Source of the DNA: Pseudomonas sp. UBA4617
GTDB lineage: Bacteria > Pseudomonadota > Gammaproteobacteria > Pseudomonadales > Pseudomonadaceae
Assembly (NCBI RefSeq): GCF_002386445.1
Contig: NZ_DGIR01000055.1
Location: 1-17,078, forward strand
DNA length: 17,078 nucleotides
Direction of reading: 5' to 3'
The first letter of the stretch is position 1. Each line of letters opens with the position of its first letter. The position numbers and the translations under genes are program-made. Shown one piece after another: positions 7,438 to 14,329 of this stretch. The notes beneath the pieces were generated by a model. It did no database searches and was not told the origin of the DNA. It saw only the letters and a program-made list of their open reading frames with translations.

Positions 7438-9498
7438 ATGGCATTCGAAGCAATGTTCCAGCCGATCCAGATCGGCAAACTGACCATCCGCAACCGCGTG
7501 CTCAGCACCGCACACGCGGAGGTCTACGCCACTGACGGCGGCATGACGACCGACCGCTATGTGAAGTACTACGAGGAAAAGGCCAAGGGTGGTATCGGCC
7601 TGGCGATCTGCGGCGGCTCGTCTGTCGTCGCCATCGACAGCCCGCAGGAATGGTGGTCGTCGGTCAACCTGTCGACCGACCGCATCATCCCGCACTTCCA
7701 GAACCTGGCTGACGCCATGCACAAGCATGGCGCCAAGATCATGATCCAGATTACCCACATGGGCCGGCGCTCGCGCTGGGACGGCTTCAACTGGCCGACC
7801 CTGATGTCGCCGTCGGGTATCCGTGAACCCGTGCACCGTGCCACCTGCAAGACCATCGAGGTGGAAGAGATCTGGCGCGTGATCGGCAACTACGCGCAAG
7901 CGGCACGCCGCGCCAAAGAGGGCGGCCTGGACGGCGTGGAACTGTCGGCCGTGCACCAGCACATGATCGACCAGTTCTGGAGCCCGCGGGTCAACAAGCG
8001 TACCGACGAGTGGGGTGGCACTTTCGAAGGCCGCATGAAGTTCGGCCTGGAAGTGCTCAAGGCCGTGCGCGCCGAGGTCGGTGACGACTTCTGCGTGGGC
8101 ATGCGCATTTGTGGCGACGAGTTCCATCCGGACGGCCTCAGCCATGAAGACATGAAGCAGATCGCCGCGTACTACGACGCCACCGGCATGATCGACTTCA
8201 TCGGTGTGGTCGGCTCGGGTTGCGACACCCACAACACCCTGGCCAACGTCATCCCCAACATGAGCTACCCGCCGGAGCCGTTCCTGCACCTGGCGGCCGG
8301 CATCAAGGAAGTGGTCAAGGTCCCGGTACTGCACGCGCAGAACATCAAGGACCCGAACCAGGCCACGCGTATCCTCGAAGGCGGCTACGTGGACATGGTC
8401 GGCATGACCCGTGCGCATATCGCCGACCCGCACCTGATCGCCAAGATCAAGATGGGCCAGATCGACCAGATCAAGCAGTGCGTCGGTGCCAACTACTGCA
8501 TCGACCGCCAGTACCAGGGCCTGGACGTGCTGTGCATCCAGAACGCCGCGACCTCCCGTGAATACATGGGCGTGCCGCACATCATCGAGAAGACCACCGG
8601 TGCCAAGCGCAAGGTGGTGGTAGTGGGCGCCGGCCCGGCCGGCATGGAAGCGGCCCGCGTGGCTGCCGAACGTGGCCACGACGTGACCCTGTTCGAGAAG
8701 AAGGAGCAGATCGGCGGGCAGATCACCATCGCCGCCAAGGCGCCGCAGCGTGACCAGATCGCTGGTATCACCCGCTGGTACCAGCTGGAGCTGGCGCGCC
8801 TGAAGGTCGACCTGCGCCTGGGCACCGCCGCCGACGTGGCGACCATCCAGGACTTGCGCCCGGACATCATCGTGCTGGCAGTGGGTGGGCATTCGTTCCT
8901 CGAGCAGAACGAGCACTGGGGCGCCGCCGAAGGGCTGGTGGTCAGCAGCTGGGACGTGCTCGACGGCAAGGTGGCACCGGGCAAGAACGTGCTGGTGTAC
9001 GACACCATCTGCGAATTCACCGGCATGTCGGTGGCCGACTTCATTGCCGACAAGGGCAGCCAGGTCGAGATCGTCACCGACGACATCAAGCCGGGCGTGG
9101 CCATGGGCGGTACCAGCTTCCCGACCTACTACCGCAGCATATACCCGAAAGAAGTGATCATGACCGGCGACATGATGCTGGAAAAGGTCTACCGCGAGGG
9201 TGACAAGCTGGTGGCGGTGCTGGAGAACGAATACACCGGCGCCAAGGAAGAGCGCGTGGTCGACCAGGTGGTGGTGGAGAACGGCGTGCGTCCTGACGAG
9301 CAGCTGTACTACGCGCTGAAGGAAGGTTCGCGCAACAAGGGCCAGATCGACGTGGAGGCGCTGTTCGCCATCAAGCCACAGCCGATCCTCAGCCAGCCGG
9401 GCGAAGGCTACCTGCTGTACCGCATCGGCGACTGCGTGGCCCAGCGCAACGTGCATGCGGCGATCTACGACGCCTTGCGCCTGTGCAAGGACTTCTGA
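7438..9498 (+). CDS. dgcA: Dimethylglycine demethylase, catalytic subunit DgcA
   Basis: The 686-residue flavoprotein has the layout of trimethylamine dehydrogenase and 2,4-dienoyl-CoA reductase. An old yellow enzyme FMN barrel covers about 1-375 (MFQPIQIGKLTIRNR start; HMIDQFWSPRVNKRTDEWGG at 175-194). An Fe-S loop lies at 348-366. An FAD/NAD Rossmann domain follows from RKVVVVGAGPAGMEAA (391-406). It oxidises dimethylglycine to sarcosine, releasing one carbon as formaldehyde or a folate-bound unit. The Fe-S loop reads CVGANYC, so the second of four cysteines usual in this family is Ala351; only Cys348, Cys354 and Cys366 remain. GGAGA lies 8 bases before the ATG. Electrons probably go to EtfAB and DgcB, encoded downstream. 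Confidence 0.92.
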   Translation: MAFEAMFQPIQIGKLTIRNRVLSTAHAEVYATDGGMTTDRYVKYYEEKAKGGIGLAICGGSSVVAIDSPQEWWSSVNLSTDRIIPHFQNLADAMHKHGAKIMIQITHMGRRSRWDGFNWPTLMSPSGIREPVHRATCKTIEVEEIWRVIGNYAQAARRAKEGGLDGVELSAVHQHMIDQFWSPRVNKRTDEWGGTFEGRMKFGLEVLKAVRAEVGDDFCVGMRICGDEFHPDGLSHEDMKQIAAYYDATGMIDFIGVVGSGCDTHNTLANVIPNMSYPPEPFLHLAAGIKEVVKVPVLHAQNIKDPNQATRILEGGYVDMVGMTRAHIADPHLIAKIKMGQIDQIKQCVGANYCIDRQYQGLDVLCIQNAATSREYMGVPHIIEKTTGAKRKVVVVGAGPAGMEAARVAAERGHDVTLFEKKEQIGGQITIAAKAPQRDQIAGITRWYQLELARLKVDLRLGTAADVATIQDLRPDIIVLAVGGHSFLEQNEHWGAAEGLVVSSWDVLDGKVAPGKNVLVYDTICEFTGMSVADFIADKGSQVEIVTDDIKPGVAMGGTSFPTYYRSIYPKEVIMTGDMMLEKVYREGDKLVAVLENEYTGAKEERVVDQVVVENGVRPDEQLYYALKEGSRNKGQIDVEALFAIKPQPILSQPGEGYLLYRIGDCVAQRNVHAAIYDALRLCKDF

Positions 9499-9526
9499 TC
9501 GAGAAAAATCGTCACCAACGGGCGTG

Positions 9527-9623
9527 GTCCCTGTGGGAGCGGGTTCACCCGCGAAAGCGTCAGCACAAGCAACAGAGTTGTCTGATCTGACGCATTCGCG
9601 GGTAAACCCGCTCCCACAAGGGG
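9527..9623. repeat. Inverted REP pair between dgcA and dgcB
   Basis: CCTGTGGGAGCGGGTTCACC followed by CGCGAAAGCGTCA (about 9529-9562) is mirrored by TGACGCATTCGCGGGTAAAC followed by CCGCTCCCACAAGG (about 9588-9621). The arms are about 34 bases with few mismatches. This is the classic P. putida REP family in BIME layout, inside the operon. It may protect the dgcA message or modulate expression of dgcB and the etf genes. A third fragment, TGTGGGAGC, occurs at 9661-9669 where it doubles as the dgcB ribosome site. Confidence 0.85.
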
Positions 9624-9675
9624 CCAATCCCATCTTCAGAGTGGCGCAAGAATCCAGCTGTTGTGGGAGCCTCCC

Positions 9676-11628
9676 ATGTTGAACACCCTTCTACCCATCC
9701 TGCTGTTCGCTGCCCTTGGCCTGGCAGTGCTCGGCGCCCTGCGCCGGGTGCGCATGTGGCGGCGTGGCCGGCCCTCCAAGGTCAACCTGATCGGTGGCCT
9801 GCTGGCCATGCCGCGCCGTTACCTGGTGGACCTGCACCACGTGGTCGAGCGCGACAAGTACATGTCCAAGACCCACGTGGCCACCGCAGGCGGCTTCGTG
9901 CTGTCGGCCGCATTGGCGATCCTGGTGCACGGCTTCGGCCTGCAGAGCAAGATCCTCGGCTACGCGTTGCTGGTGGCCACGGTGATCATGTTCACTGGCG
10001 CCATCTTCGTCTTCAAACGCCGCCTCAACCCGCCTTCGCGGCTGTCCAAGGGGCCGTGGATGCGCCTGCCGAAGAGCCTGCTGGCGTTCGCCGCGAGCTT
10101 CTTCATCGCCACCTTGCCGGTCGCCGGCATCCTGCCTGCCAATACCGGCGGCTGGGTGATGGTCGCCATTCTCGGCCTGGGCGTGCTGTGGGGCGTGTCC
10201 GAACTGTTCTTCGGCATGACCTGGGGCGGGCCGATGAAACACGCCTTCGCCGGTGCCCTGCACCTGGCCTGGCACCGCCGTGCCGAGCGCTTCGGCGGCG
10301 GCCGCTCCACCGGCCTCAAGCCGCTGGACCTGGAAGACCCGAACGCACCGCTGGGCGTGGAAAAACCGGTGGACTTCACCTGGAACCAGCTGCTGGGCTT
10401 CGATGCCTGCGTGCAGTGCGGCAAATGTGAAGCCATGTGCCCGGCGTTTGCCGCCGGCCAGCCGCTGAACCCGAAAAAGCTCATCCAGGACATGGTCATC
10501 GGCCTGGCCGGTGGTACCGACGCCCAGTTCGCCGGCAGCCCATACCCTGGCAAGCCGATCGGCGAGCATGGCGGCCACCCGCACCAGCCGATCGTCAATG
10601 GCCTGGTCGATGCCGAAACGCTGTGGTCCTGCACCACCTGCCGTGCCTGCGTCGAGGAATGCCCGATGATGATCGAGCACGTCGATGCCATCGTCGACAT
10701 GCGCCGCCACCTCACTCTGGAAAAGGGCGCCACGCCGAACAAGGGCGCCGAGGTGCTGGACAACCTGATCGCCACCGACAACCCGGGCGGCTTCGCCCCC
10801 GGTGGGCGCATGAACTGGGCCGCCGACCTCAACCTGCAACTGCTGTCGGAGGTGAAAACCACCGAGGTGCTGTTCTGGGTCGGTGATGGTGCCTTCGACA
10901 TGCGCAACCAGCGCACCTTGCGTTCGTTCGTCAAGGTGCTCAAGGCCTCCGGCGTGGACTTTGCCGTGCTCGGCCTCGAAGAGCGCGACAGCGGCGACGT
11001 GGCGCGCCGTCTGGGCGACGAAGCGACCTTCCAGCAACTGGCCAAGCGCAATATCCAGACCCTGGCCAAGTACAGGTTCCAGCGCATCGTCACTTGTGAC
11101 CCACACAGCTTCCATGTGCTGAAGAACGAGTACGGCGCTTTGGGCGGTGAGTACCAGGTGCAGCACCACAGCACCTACATCGCCGAACTGATCGCGGCCA
11201 ACAAGCTCAACCTTGGCCAGCATAAAGGTGGCAGCGTCACTTACCACGACCCGTGCTACCTGGGTCGCTACAACGGTGAATACGAAGCCCCGCGGGCAGT
11301 GCTCAAGGCGCTGGGTATCGAAGTGCGCGAAATGGAACGCTCCGGCTTCCGCTCGCGCTGCTGTGGCGGTGGCGGCGGTGCGCCGATTACCGACATCCCG
11401 GGCAAGCAGCGGATCCCCGACATGCGCATGGACGACATCCGCCAGACCGAGGCCGAGCTGGTGGCCGTGGGTTGTCCACAGTGCACCGCGATGCTCGAAG
11501 GCGTGGTCGAACCGCGCCCACAGATCAAGGACCTGGCCGAGCTGGTCGCCGACGTGCTGATCGAAGAGGACGCGCCTGCAGCGGCCAAGACGCAAACGGC
11601 CAAACGTGAACCTGCGGAGGTGCACTGA
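9676..11628 (+). CDS. dgcB: Membrane Fe-S electron-transfer protein DgcB
   Basis: The protein has 650 residues. About five membrane helices occupy the N-terminus (4-22, 69-88, 92-112, 134-153, 158-177), with His-rich connecting segments (DLHHVVERD, MKHAF). Two [4Fe-4S] ferredoxin motifs follow: Cys245/248/251/255 and Cys319/322/325/329. Two heterodisulfide-reductase-type CCG domains end the protein. The second is intact and fits C-x31-39-CC-x35-36-CxxC with Cys527, Cys562-563, Cys600 and Cys603. The first has lost its cysteines (EERDSGD, CDPHSF). It probably takes electrons from EtfAB to quinone, replacing ETF:quinone oxidoreductase. I chose the ATG at 9676, with GGGAG 6 bases upstream. Its TGA overlaps the etfA ATG by one base. 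Confidence 0.9.
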   Translation: MLNTLLPILLFAALGLAVLGALRRVRMWRRGRPSKVNLIGGLLAMPRRYLVDLHHVVERDKYMSKTHVATAGGFVLSAALAILVHGFGLQSKILGYALLVATVIMFTGAIFVFKRRLNPPSRLSKGPWMRLPKSLLAFAASFFIATLPVAGILPANTGGWVMVAILGLGVLWGVSELFFGMTWGGPMKHAFAGALHLAWHRRAERFGGGRSTGLKPLDLEDPNAPLGVEKPVDFTWNQLLGFDACVQCGKCEAMCPAFAAGQPLNPKKLIQDMVIGLAGGTDAQFAGSPYPGKPIGEHGGHPHQPIVNGLVDAETLWSCTTCRACVEECPMMIEHVDAIVDMRRHLTLEKGATPNKGAEVLDNLIATDNPGGFAPGGRMNWAADLNLQLLSEVKTTEVLFWVGDGAFDMRNQRTLRSFVKVLKASGVDFAVLGLEERDSGDVARRLGDEATFQQLAKRNIQTLAKYRFQRIVTCDPHSFHVLKNEYGALGGEYQVQHHSTYIAELIAANKLNLGQHKGGSVTYHDPCYLGRYNGEYEAPRAVLKALGIEVREMERSGFRSRCCGGGGGAPITDIPGKQRIPDMRMDDIRQTEAELVAVGCPQCTAMLEGVVEPRPQIKDLAELVADVLIEEDAPAAAKTQTAKREPAEVH

Positions 11629-12860
11629 TGAGCGACATTATCCGCCGCGACCCGCGCGCCGAGTGGATCGCCCGTAACCGTCTGCACCCGCTGCACGCAG
11701 CGATGCAGACCCAGCAAACCCGCTGGATGGGGCCGAACGGCCTGATCCGCAAGAACCCTCACGCGATAGCCGCAGGCTTCATCGGCCCTGCCGGCCTCAA
11801 GCGCATCGACCGCAGCGGTGCCCAGCAGGGCACCGGTGTGGGCGGGCGACGCACGGCGGCGGCGGAGGTCAAGCTGCCGTTGCACCAGGTGGCGGCACCG
11901 GCGTTCTACATCGCCGTGGTGCCGGACATGGTCGGTGGCCGCCTGAGCAGCCACGACCGCGACCTGCTCGGCCTGGCCCACAGCCTGGCCGGCAGTGATG
12001 GTGCGGTTTTGGCGGTGGTGTTTGGCGAGCATAAGGAAAGCAACTTTTCCACAGCCGGTGTCGACCGCCTGCTGGTCATCGAGGGCGAGGCCTTCGAAGG
12101 TTATGCACCGGAGCAACTGGTGCAGGGCCTGCGCGCTGTGGATAACCAGTTCACGCCACGCCACTGGCTGCTGCCCGACAGCCGCACCGGTGGCGGCGAA
12201 CTGGGCCGACGCCTGGGCGCAGCGCTGGGCGAGCGCCCGGCGACGCGGGTATGGCAGGTCAAGGATGGCCAGTGCATCGGCCGTGCTGGTGCCGGCCAGC
12301 AAGACCTGCAACGCGCCGTGCCGCGCCTGATCCTGGCGGCGGCCGAATGCGCCGAGCCGGTCAGCGAAACCCGCCATGAAGCGCTGCCGGTAGAGTTGTC
12401 CACAAGTGTTCCGCGCAGCCTGTCGCGTATCGAAGACCTCGGCTCGGTGGCCGTCGACCCGGCCACCATTGCCATGGCCGAGGCCGAGTTCATTGTCTCC
12501 GGTGGTAACGGGGTCAAGGACTGGGACCTGTACCACCAGGCTACTGCAGCGTTGGGCGCTACCGAAGGCGCCTCGCGGGTAGCGGTGGATGATGGTTTCA
12601 TGCCGCGCAACCGCCAGGTGGGCGCTACCGGTACCTGGGTTACCGCACGGGTCTACGTGGCCGTGGGTATCTCGGGTGCGATCCAGCACCTGCAGGGCAT
12701 TGGTGCCTGCGACAAGGTGGTGGCCATCAACATGGACCCAGGCTGCGACATGATCAAACGGGCCGACCTGTCGGTAATTGGCGACAGCTCGGCAATCCTC
12801 AAGGCACTGATCGAAGCTGTGGATAACTACCGCAGCGGCGGCCAGCGCGACGCGGCATAA
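11628..12860 (+). CDS. etfA: Electron transfer flavoprotein alpha subunit (long form)
   Basis: The 410-residue protein is about 100 longer than typical EtfA. The C-terminal FAD domain is clear: FIVSGGNGVKDW (288-299), EGASRVAVDDGF (313-324, Arg317), VGATGT (331-336, Thr335), GISGAIQH (347-354) and VVAINMDP (364-371). The usual GQTGK reads GATGT. The extra length is N-terminal: a basic, Gly/Pro-rich stretch of about 90 residues precedes the normal first strand (FYIAVVPDMVGGRL, 93-106). It pairs with EtfB to carry electrons from DgcA to DgcB. The start overlaps the dgcB stop (TGATG) and has GGAGG 7 bases upstream, so the two are translationally coupled. It is a dedicated paralogue, separate from the housekeeping Etf for fatty-acid oxidation. 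Confidence 0.88.
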   Translation: MSDIIRRDPRAEWIARNRLHPLHAAMQTQQTRWMGPNGLIRKNPHAIAAGFIGPAGLKRIDRSGAQQGTGVGGRRTAAAEVKLPLHQVAAPAFYIAVVPDMVGGRLSSHDRDLLGLAHSLAGSDGAVLAVVFGEHKESNFSTAGVDRLLVIEGEAFEGYAPEQLVQGLRAVDNQFTPRHWLLPDSRTGGGELGRRLGAALGERPATRVWQVKDGQCIGRAGAGQQDLQRAVPRLILAAAECAEPVSETRHEALPVELSTSVPRSLSRIEDLGSVAVDPATIAMAEAEFIVSGGNGVKDWDLYHQATAALGATEGASRVAVDDGFMPRNRQVGATGTWVTARVYVAVGISGAIQHLQGIGACDKVVAINMDPGCDMIKRADLSVIGDSSAILKALIEAVDNYRSGGQRDAA

Positions 12861-12870
12861 GGGCAAGAGC

Positions 12871-13641
12871 ATGAGTACCAAAGTGATCAGCCTGGTTTCC
12901 ATCGGTGCCCACCCCAGCTCTGGCCGCGCGCGCCGCGCCGAGCAGGATGCCCGCGCGGTGGAACTGGGCTTGCAGCTGGCTGGGGATAATTTGCAGGTGG
13001 TGCATGCCGGCGACCCACGCGAAGAGGCACTGCGCGCCTACCTGGGCATGGGCCTGGACCATCTGGATGTGCTGGAGCAGCCGGCCGGTGCCGATGTGCT
13101 GGGCGTGCTCGGCGACTACCTGCGTGACGCCGGAGCCCAGCTGGTGCTGACCGGTAGCCAGGCAGAGACCGGCGAAGGGTCGGGCATGCTGCCATTCTTG
13201 CTGGCGGAAAAACTCGGCTGGCCGTTGATCGTGGGCTTGGCCGAAGTGGAATCGATCGATAATGGCACCGCCCAGGTATTGCAGGCTTTGCCACGTGGTC
13301 AGCGGCGCCGGCTGAAGGTGCGCCTGCCGCTGCTGGCGACTGTGGATAACGCCGCGCCCAAACCGCGCCAGAGTGCCTTCGGGCCGGCGCGCCGGGGTGT
13401 CCTGGCGGCACGCAACGTGGCCATCGTCGAAGACCCGCTGCTGGCCGAGGCCGAGCTGCAGCCGGCCCGCCCGCGGCCCAAGCGGCTGAAAGTGATCAAG
13501 GCCAAGAGCGGCGCCGACCGCATGAAGGCGGCAACCGCCAAGGCCAGTGGTGGCGGTGGCAAAGTGTTGAAAGACGTTACTCCGCAGGAAGGCGCCGAAG
13601 CCATCCTCAAGCTGCTGGTGGAAGAAGGCGTCCTGCGCTGA
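12871..13641 (+). CDS. etfB: Electron transfer flavoprotein beta subunit
   Basis: The 256-residue protein is an EtfB: VISLVSIGAHPSSGRARRAEQDARAVELG at the N-terminus, the LVLTGSQAETGEGSGMLPFLLAEKLGWPLI segment (about 91-120, shown here as family pattern in pieces: LVLTGSQ, EGSGMLP, LGWPLI), and a C-terminal Gly/Lys-rich tail ending in EEGVLR. The AMP/FAD loop lacks the DGDTAQ sequence of ordinary housekeeping EtfB, and the partner-recognition loop region (LLATVDNAAPKPRQSAFG) is unlike the usual one. Both agree with a dedicated DgcA/DgcB partner. It starts 10 bases after etfA, with AAGGG upstream. It is the last gene of the operon before the convergent gap. Confidence 0.86.
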   Translation: MSTKVISLVSIGAHPSSGRARRAEQDARAVELGLQLAGDNLQVVHAGDPREEALRAYLGMGLDHLDVLEQPAGADVLGVLGDYLRDAGAQLVLTGSQAETGEGSGMLPFLLAEKLGWPLIVGLAEVESIDNGTAQVLQALPRGQRRRLKVRLPLLATVDNAAPKPRQSAFGPARRGVLAARNVAIVEDPLLAEAELQPARPRPKRLKVIKAKSGADRMKAATAKASGGGGKVLKDVTPQEGAEAILKLLVEEGVLR

Positions 13642-13651
13642 AGTTGTAGAA

Positions 13652-13750
13652 GCGGCCTTGCGTCGCGATGGGCTGCGCGGCGACCCCCGGATCTTGAGCC
13701 AGACTCAGGGTTGCGGGGCTACTGCGCAGCCCATCGCGGCGCAAGGCCGC
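13652..13750. repeat. Long inverted repeat (second REP-like family) after etfB
   Basis: The arms at 13652-13677 and 13725-13750 are 26 bases each and differ at one position. They read GCGGCCTTGCGTCGCGATGG then GCTGCG, and its complement. A 47-base loop separates them. The sequence differs from the GTGGGAGC REP family elsewhere in the window, but is another repeat type common between Pseudomonas genes. Lying 10 bases after the etfB stop, it can fold into a very stable hairpin. It probably protects the 3' end of the dgc-etf message or helps end it. There is no T-tract, so it is not a standard intrinsic terminator. Confidence 0.75.
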
Positions 13751-13784
13751 TCCTGCATTCAGGACTAGATATCGGCCGTGTAAT

Positions 13785-13886
13785 TTTGCCCACCAAATCT
13801 GTTCGCCAACATGTGGATAAAGTGTTGGCGCATGGCCGCAGGCCTAGTGTCACGCCGCCTCTATTGATTTGCTCAAAAAACAGTCA
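13785..13886 (+). other. DnaA-box module A
   Basis: This is the first of three 102-bp modules. TTTGCCCAC opens it at 13785, the perfect DnaA box TGTGGATAA is at 13812-13820, TTTGCTCAAA is at 13868-13877, and the end is CAGTCA where the other modules have TGATCA. By hand count it matches module B at 64 of 102 positions without any gap. In this copy the box lies inside an 8-bp inverted repeat, CGCCAACA (13804-13811) and TGTTGGCG (13823-13830). Confidence 0.7.
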
Positions 13887-13933
13887 GTCTCTTTCAAGGT
13901 GCCTGCATGCCTGGCACATCAGCATCTTCCTGA

Positions 13934-14035
13934 TTTGCCCACAATCGCTGTTAGCCCCTCTGTGGATAATATGTTCGGTATCCGCTGCGAGCCACGTATT
14001 CCGGGGCGTTGACAGATTTGTTCAAAAACTGATCA
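13934..14035 (+). other. DnaA-box module B
   Basis: The second module has TTTGCCCAC at 13934, the DnaA box TGTGGATAA at 13961-13969, TTTGTTCAAA at 14017-14026 and TGATCA at 14030-14035. The offsets of 27, 83 and 96 bases from the module start are identical to those in modules A and C. TTGA at 14009-14012 with TCAA at 14022-14025 makes a short dyad. The 82 bases that follow contain one more perfect box in the opposite orientation, TTATCCACA at 14086-14094. Confidence 0.75.
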
Positions 14036-14085
14036 AGCCTCGCTTTTCACCCACTCCGAACTTGATAATCAGGGCTTTGCAGCGC

Positions 14086-14094
14086 TTATCCACA
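14086..14094 (-). promoter_or_regulatory. Perfect DnaA box, inverted
   Basis: TTATCCACA lies between modules B and C, opposite in orientation to the three module boxes. It matches the consensus used by DnaA across bacteria at all nine positions. Confidence 0.65.
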
Positions 14095-14117
14095 ATTCCG
14101 TTGCGAATGCTTGCGTG

Positions 14118-14219
14118 GTTGCCCACAAACTCTGTTGGTGGCTCTGTGGATAAGGTGTATGAACACCGCTGCATCCGAGTGTGCATGCGGGTTTGACCGA
14201 GTTGGTCAAACATTGATCA
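14118..14219 (+). other. DnaA-box module C
   Basis: The third module has GTTGCCCAC at 14118, TGTGGATAA at 14145-14153, GTTGGTCAAA at 14201-14210 and TGATCA at 14214-14219. It matches module B at 67 of 102 positions by hand count with no gap. An 8-bp dyad GTTTGACC/GGTCAAAC frames the right-hand element. The opening TTGCCCACA resembles a degenerate, oppositely oriented DnaA box (7 of 9), so each module may hold a strong and a weak box facing each other across 17 bases. Confidence 0.75.
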
Positions 14220-14286
14220 GCCATTCGCGGGGCGGGTGTTTCGGGGGGAGGGGTGAACGCGGTTTCAGACGGGGAGTGAAGGCAGG

Positions 14287-14322
14287 AAAAACCCCGCCAC
14301 CAAACATCGTTCAGTGGCGGGG
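14287..14322 (-). terminator. Intrinsic terminator of gbcA
   Basis: On the minus strand, a perfect 9-bp stem CCCCGCCAC/GTGGCGGGG (14292-14300 with 14314-14322) with a 13-base loop is followed by five U (A at 14287-14291). It begins 8 bases beyond the gbcA stop codon, as expected for a gene terminator. Confidence 0.9.
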
Positions 14323-14329
14323 GTCGGGT

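Noticed and set aside
6874..9633. A 919-codon open frame on the minus strand antisense to dgcA and its neighbour
   Set aside because: It mirrors dgcA in a GC-rich genome where stops are rare in the opposite strand. Its product is His/Val/Asp-rich with no domain, and the plus strand encodes a clear enzyme.
9691..11625. A 644-codon minus-strand open frame antisense to dgcB
   Set aside because: Same codon-bias shadow; the plus-strand protein has intact Fe-S motifs and membrane helices.
13711..14196. A 161-codon plus-strand frame in the convergent gap
   Set aside because: It is made of REP and module sequence, and the repeat periods break frame between copies. The product is cysteine- and arginine-rich without any recognisable fold.
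13785..14219. The modules as a CRISPR array or integron attC sites
   Set aside because: The copies are only about 65% alike, the spacings differ (47 and 82 bases), and there is no cas gene, integrase or cassette gene.
13785..14219. The modules as the chromosomal origin itself
   Set aside because: No dnaA, dnaN, rpmH or gidA neighbours are present, and no AT-rich unwinding stretch with repeated 13-mers is seen, so a secondary DnaA-binding site is more likely than oriC.
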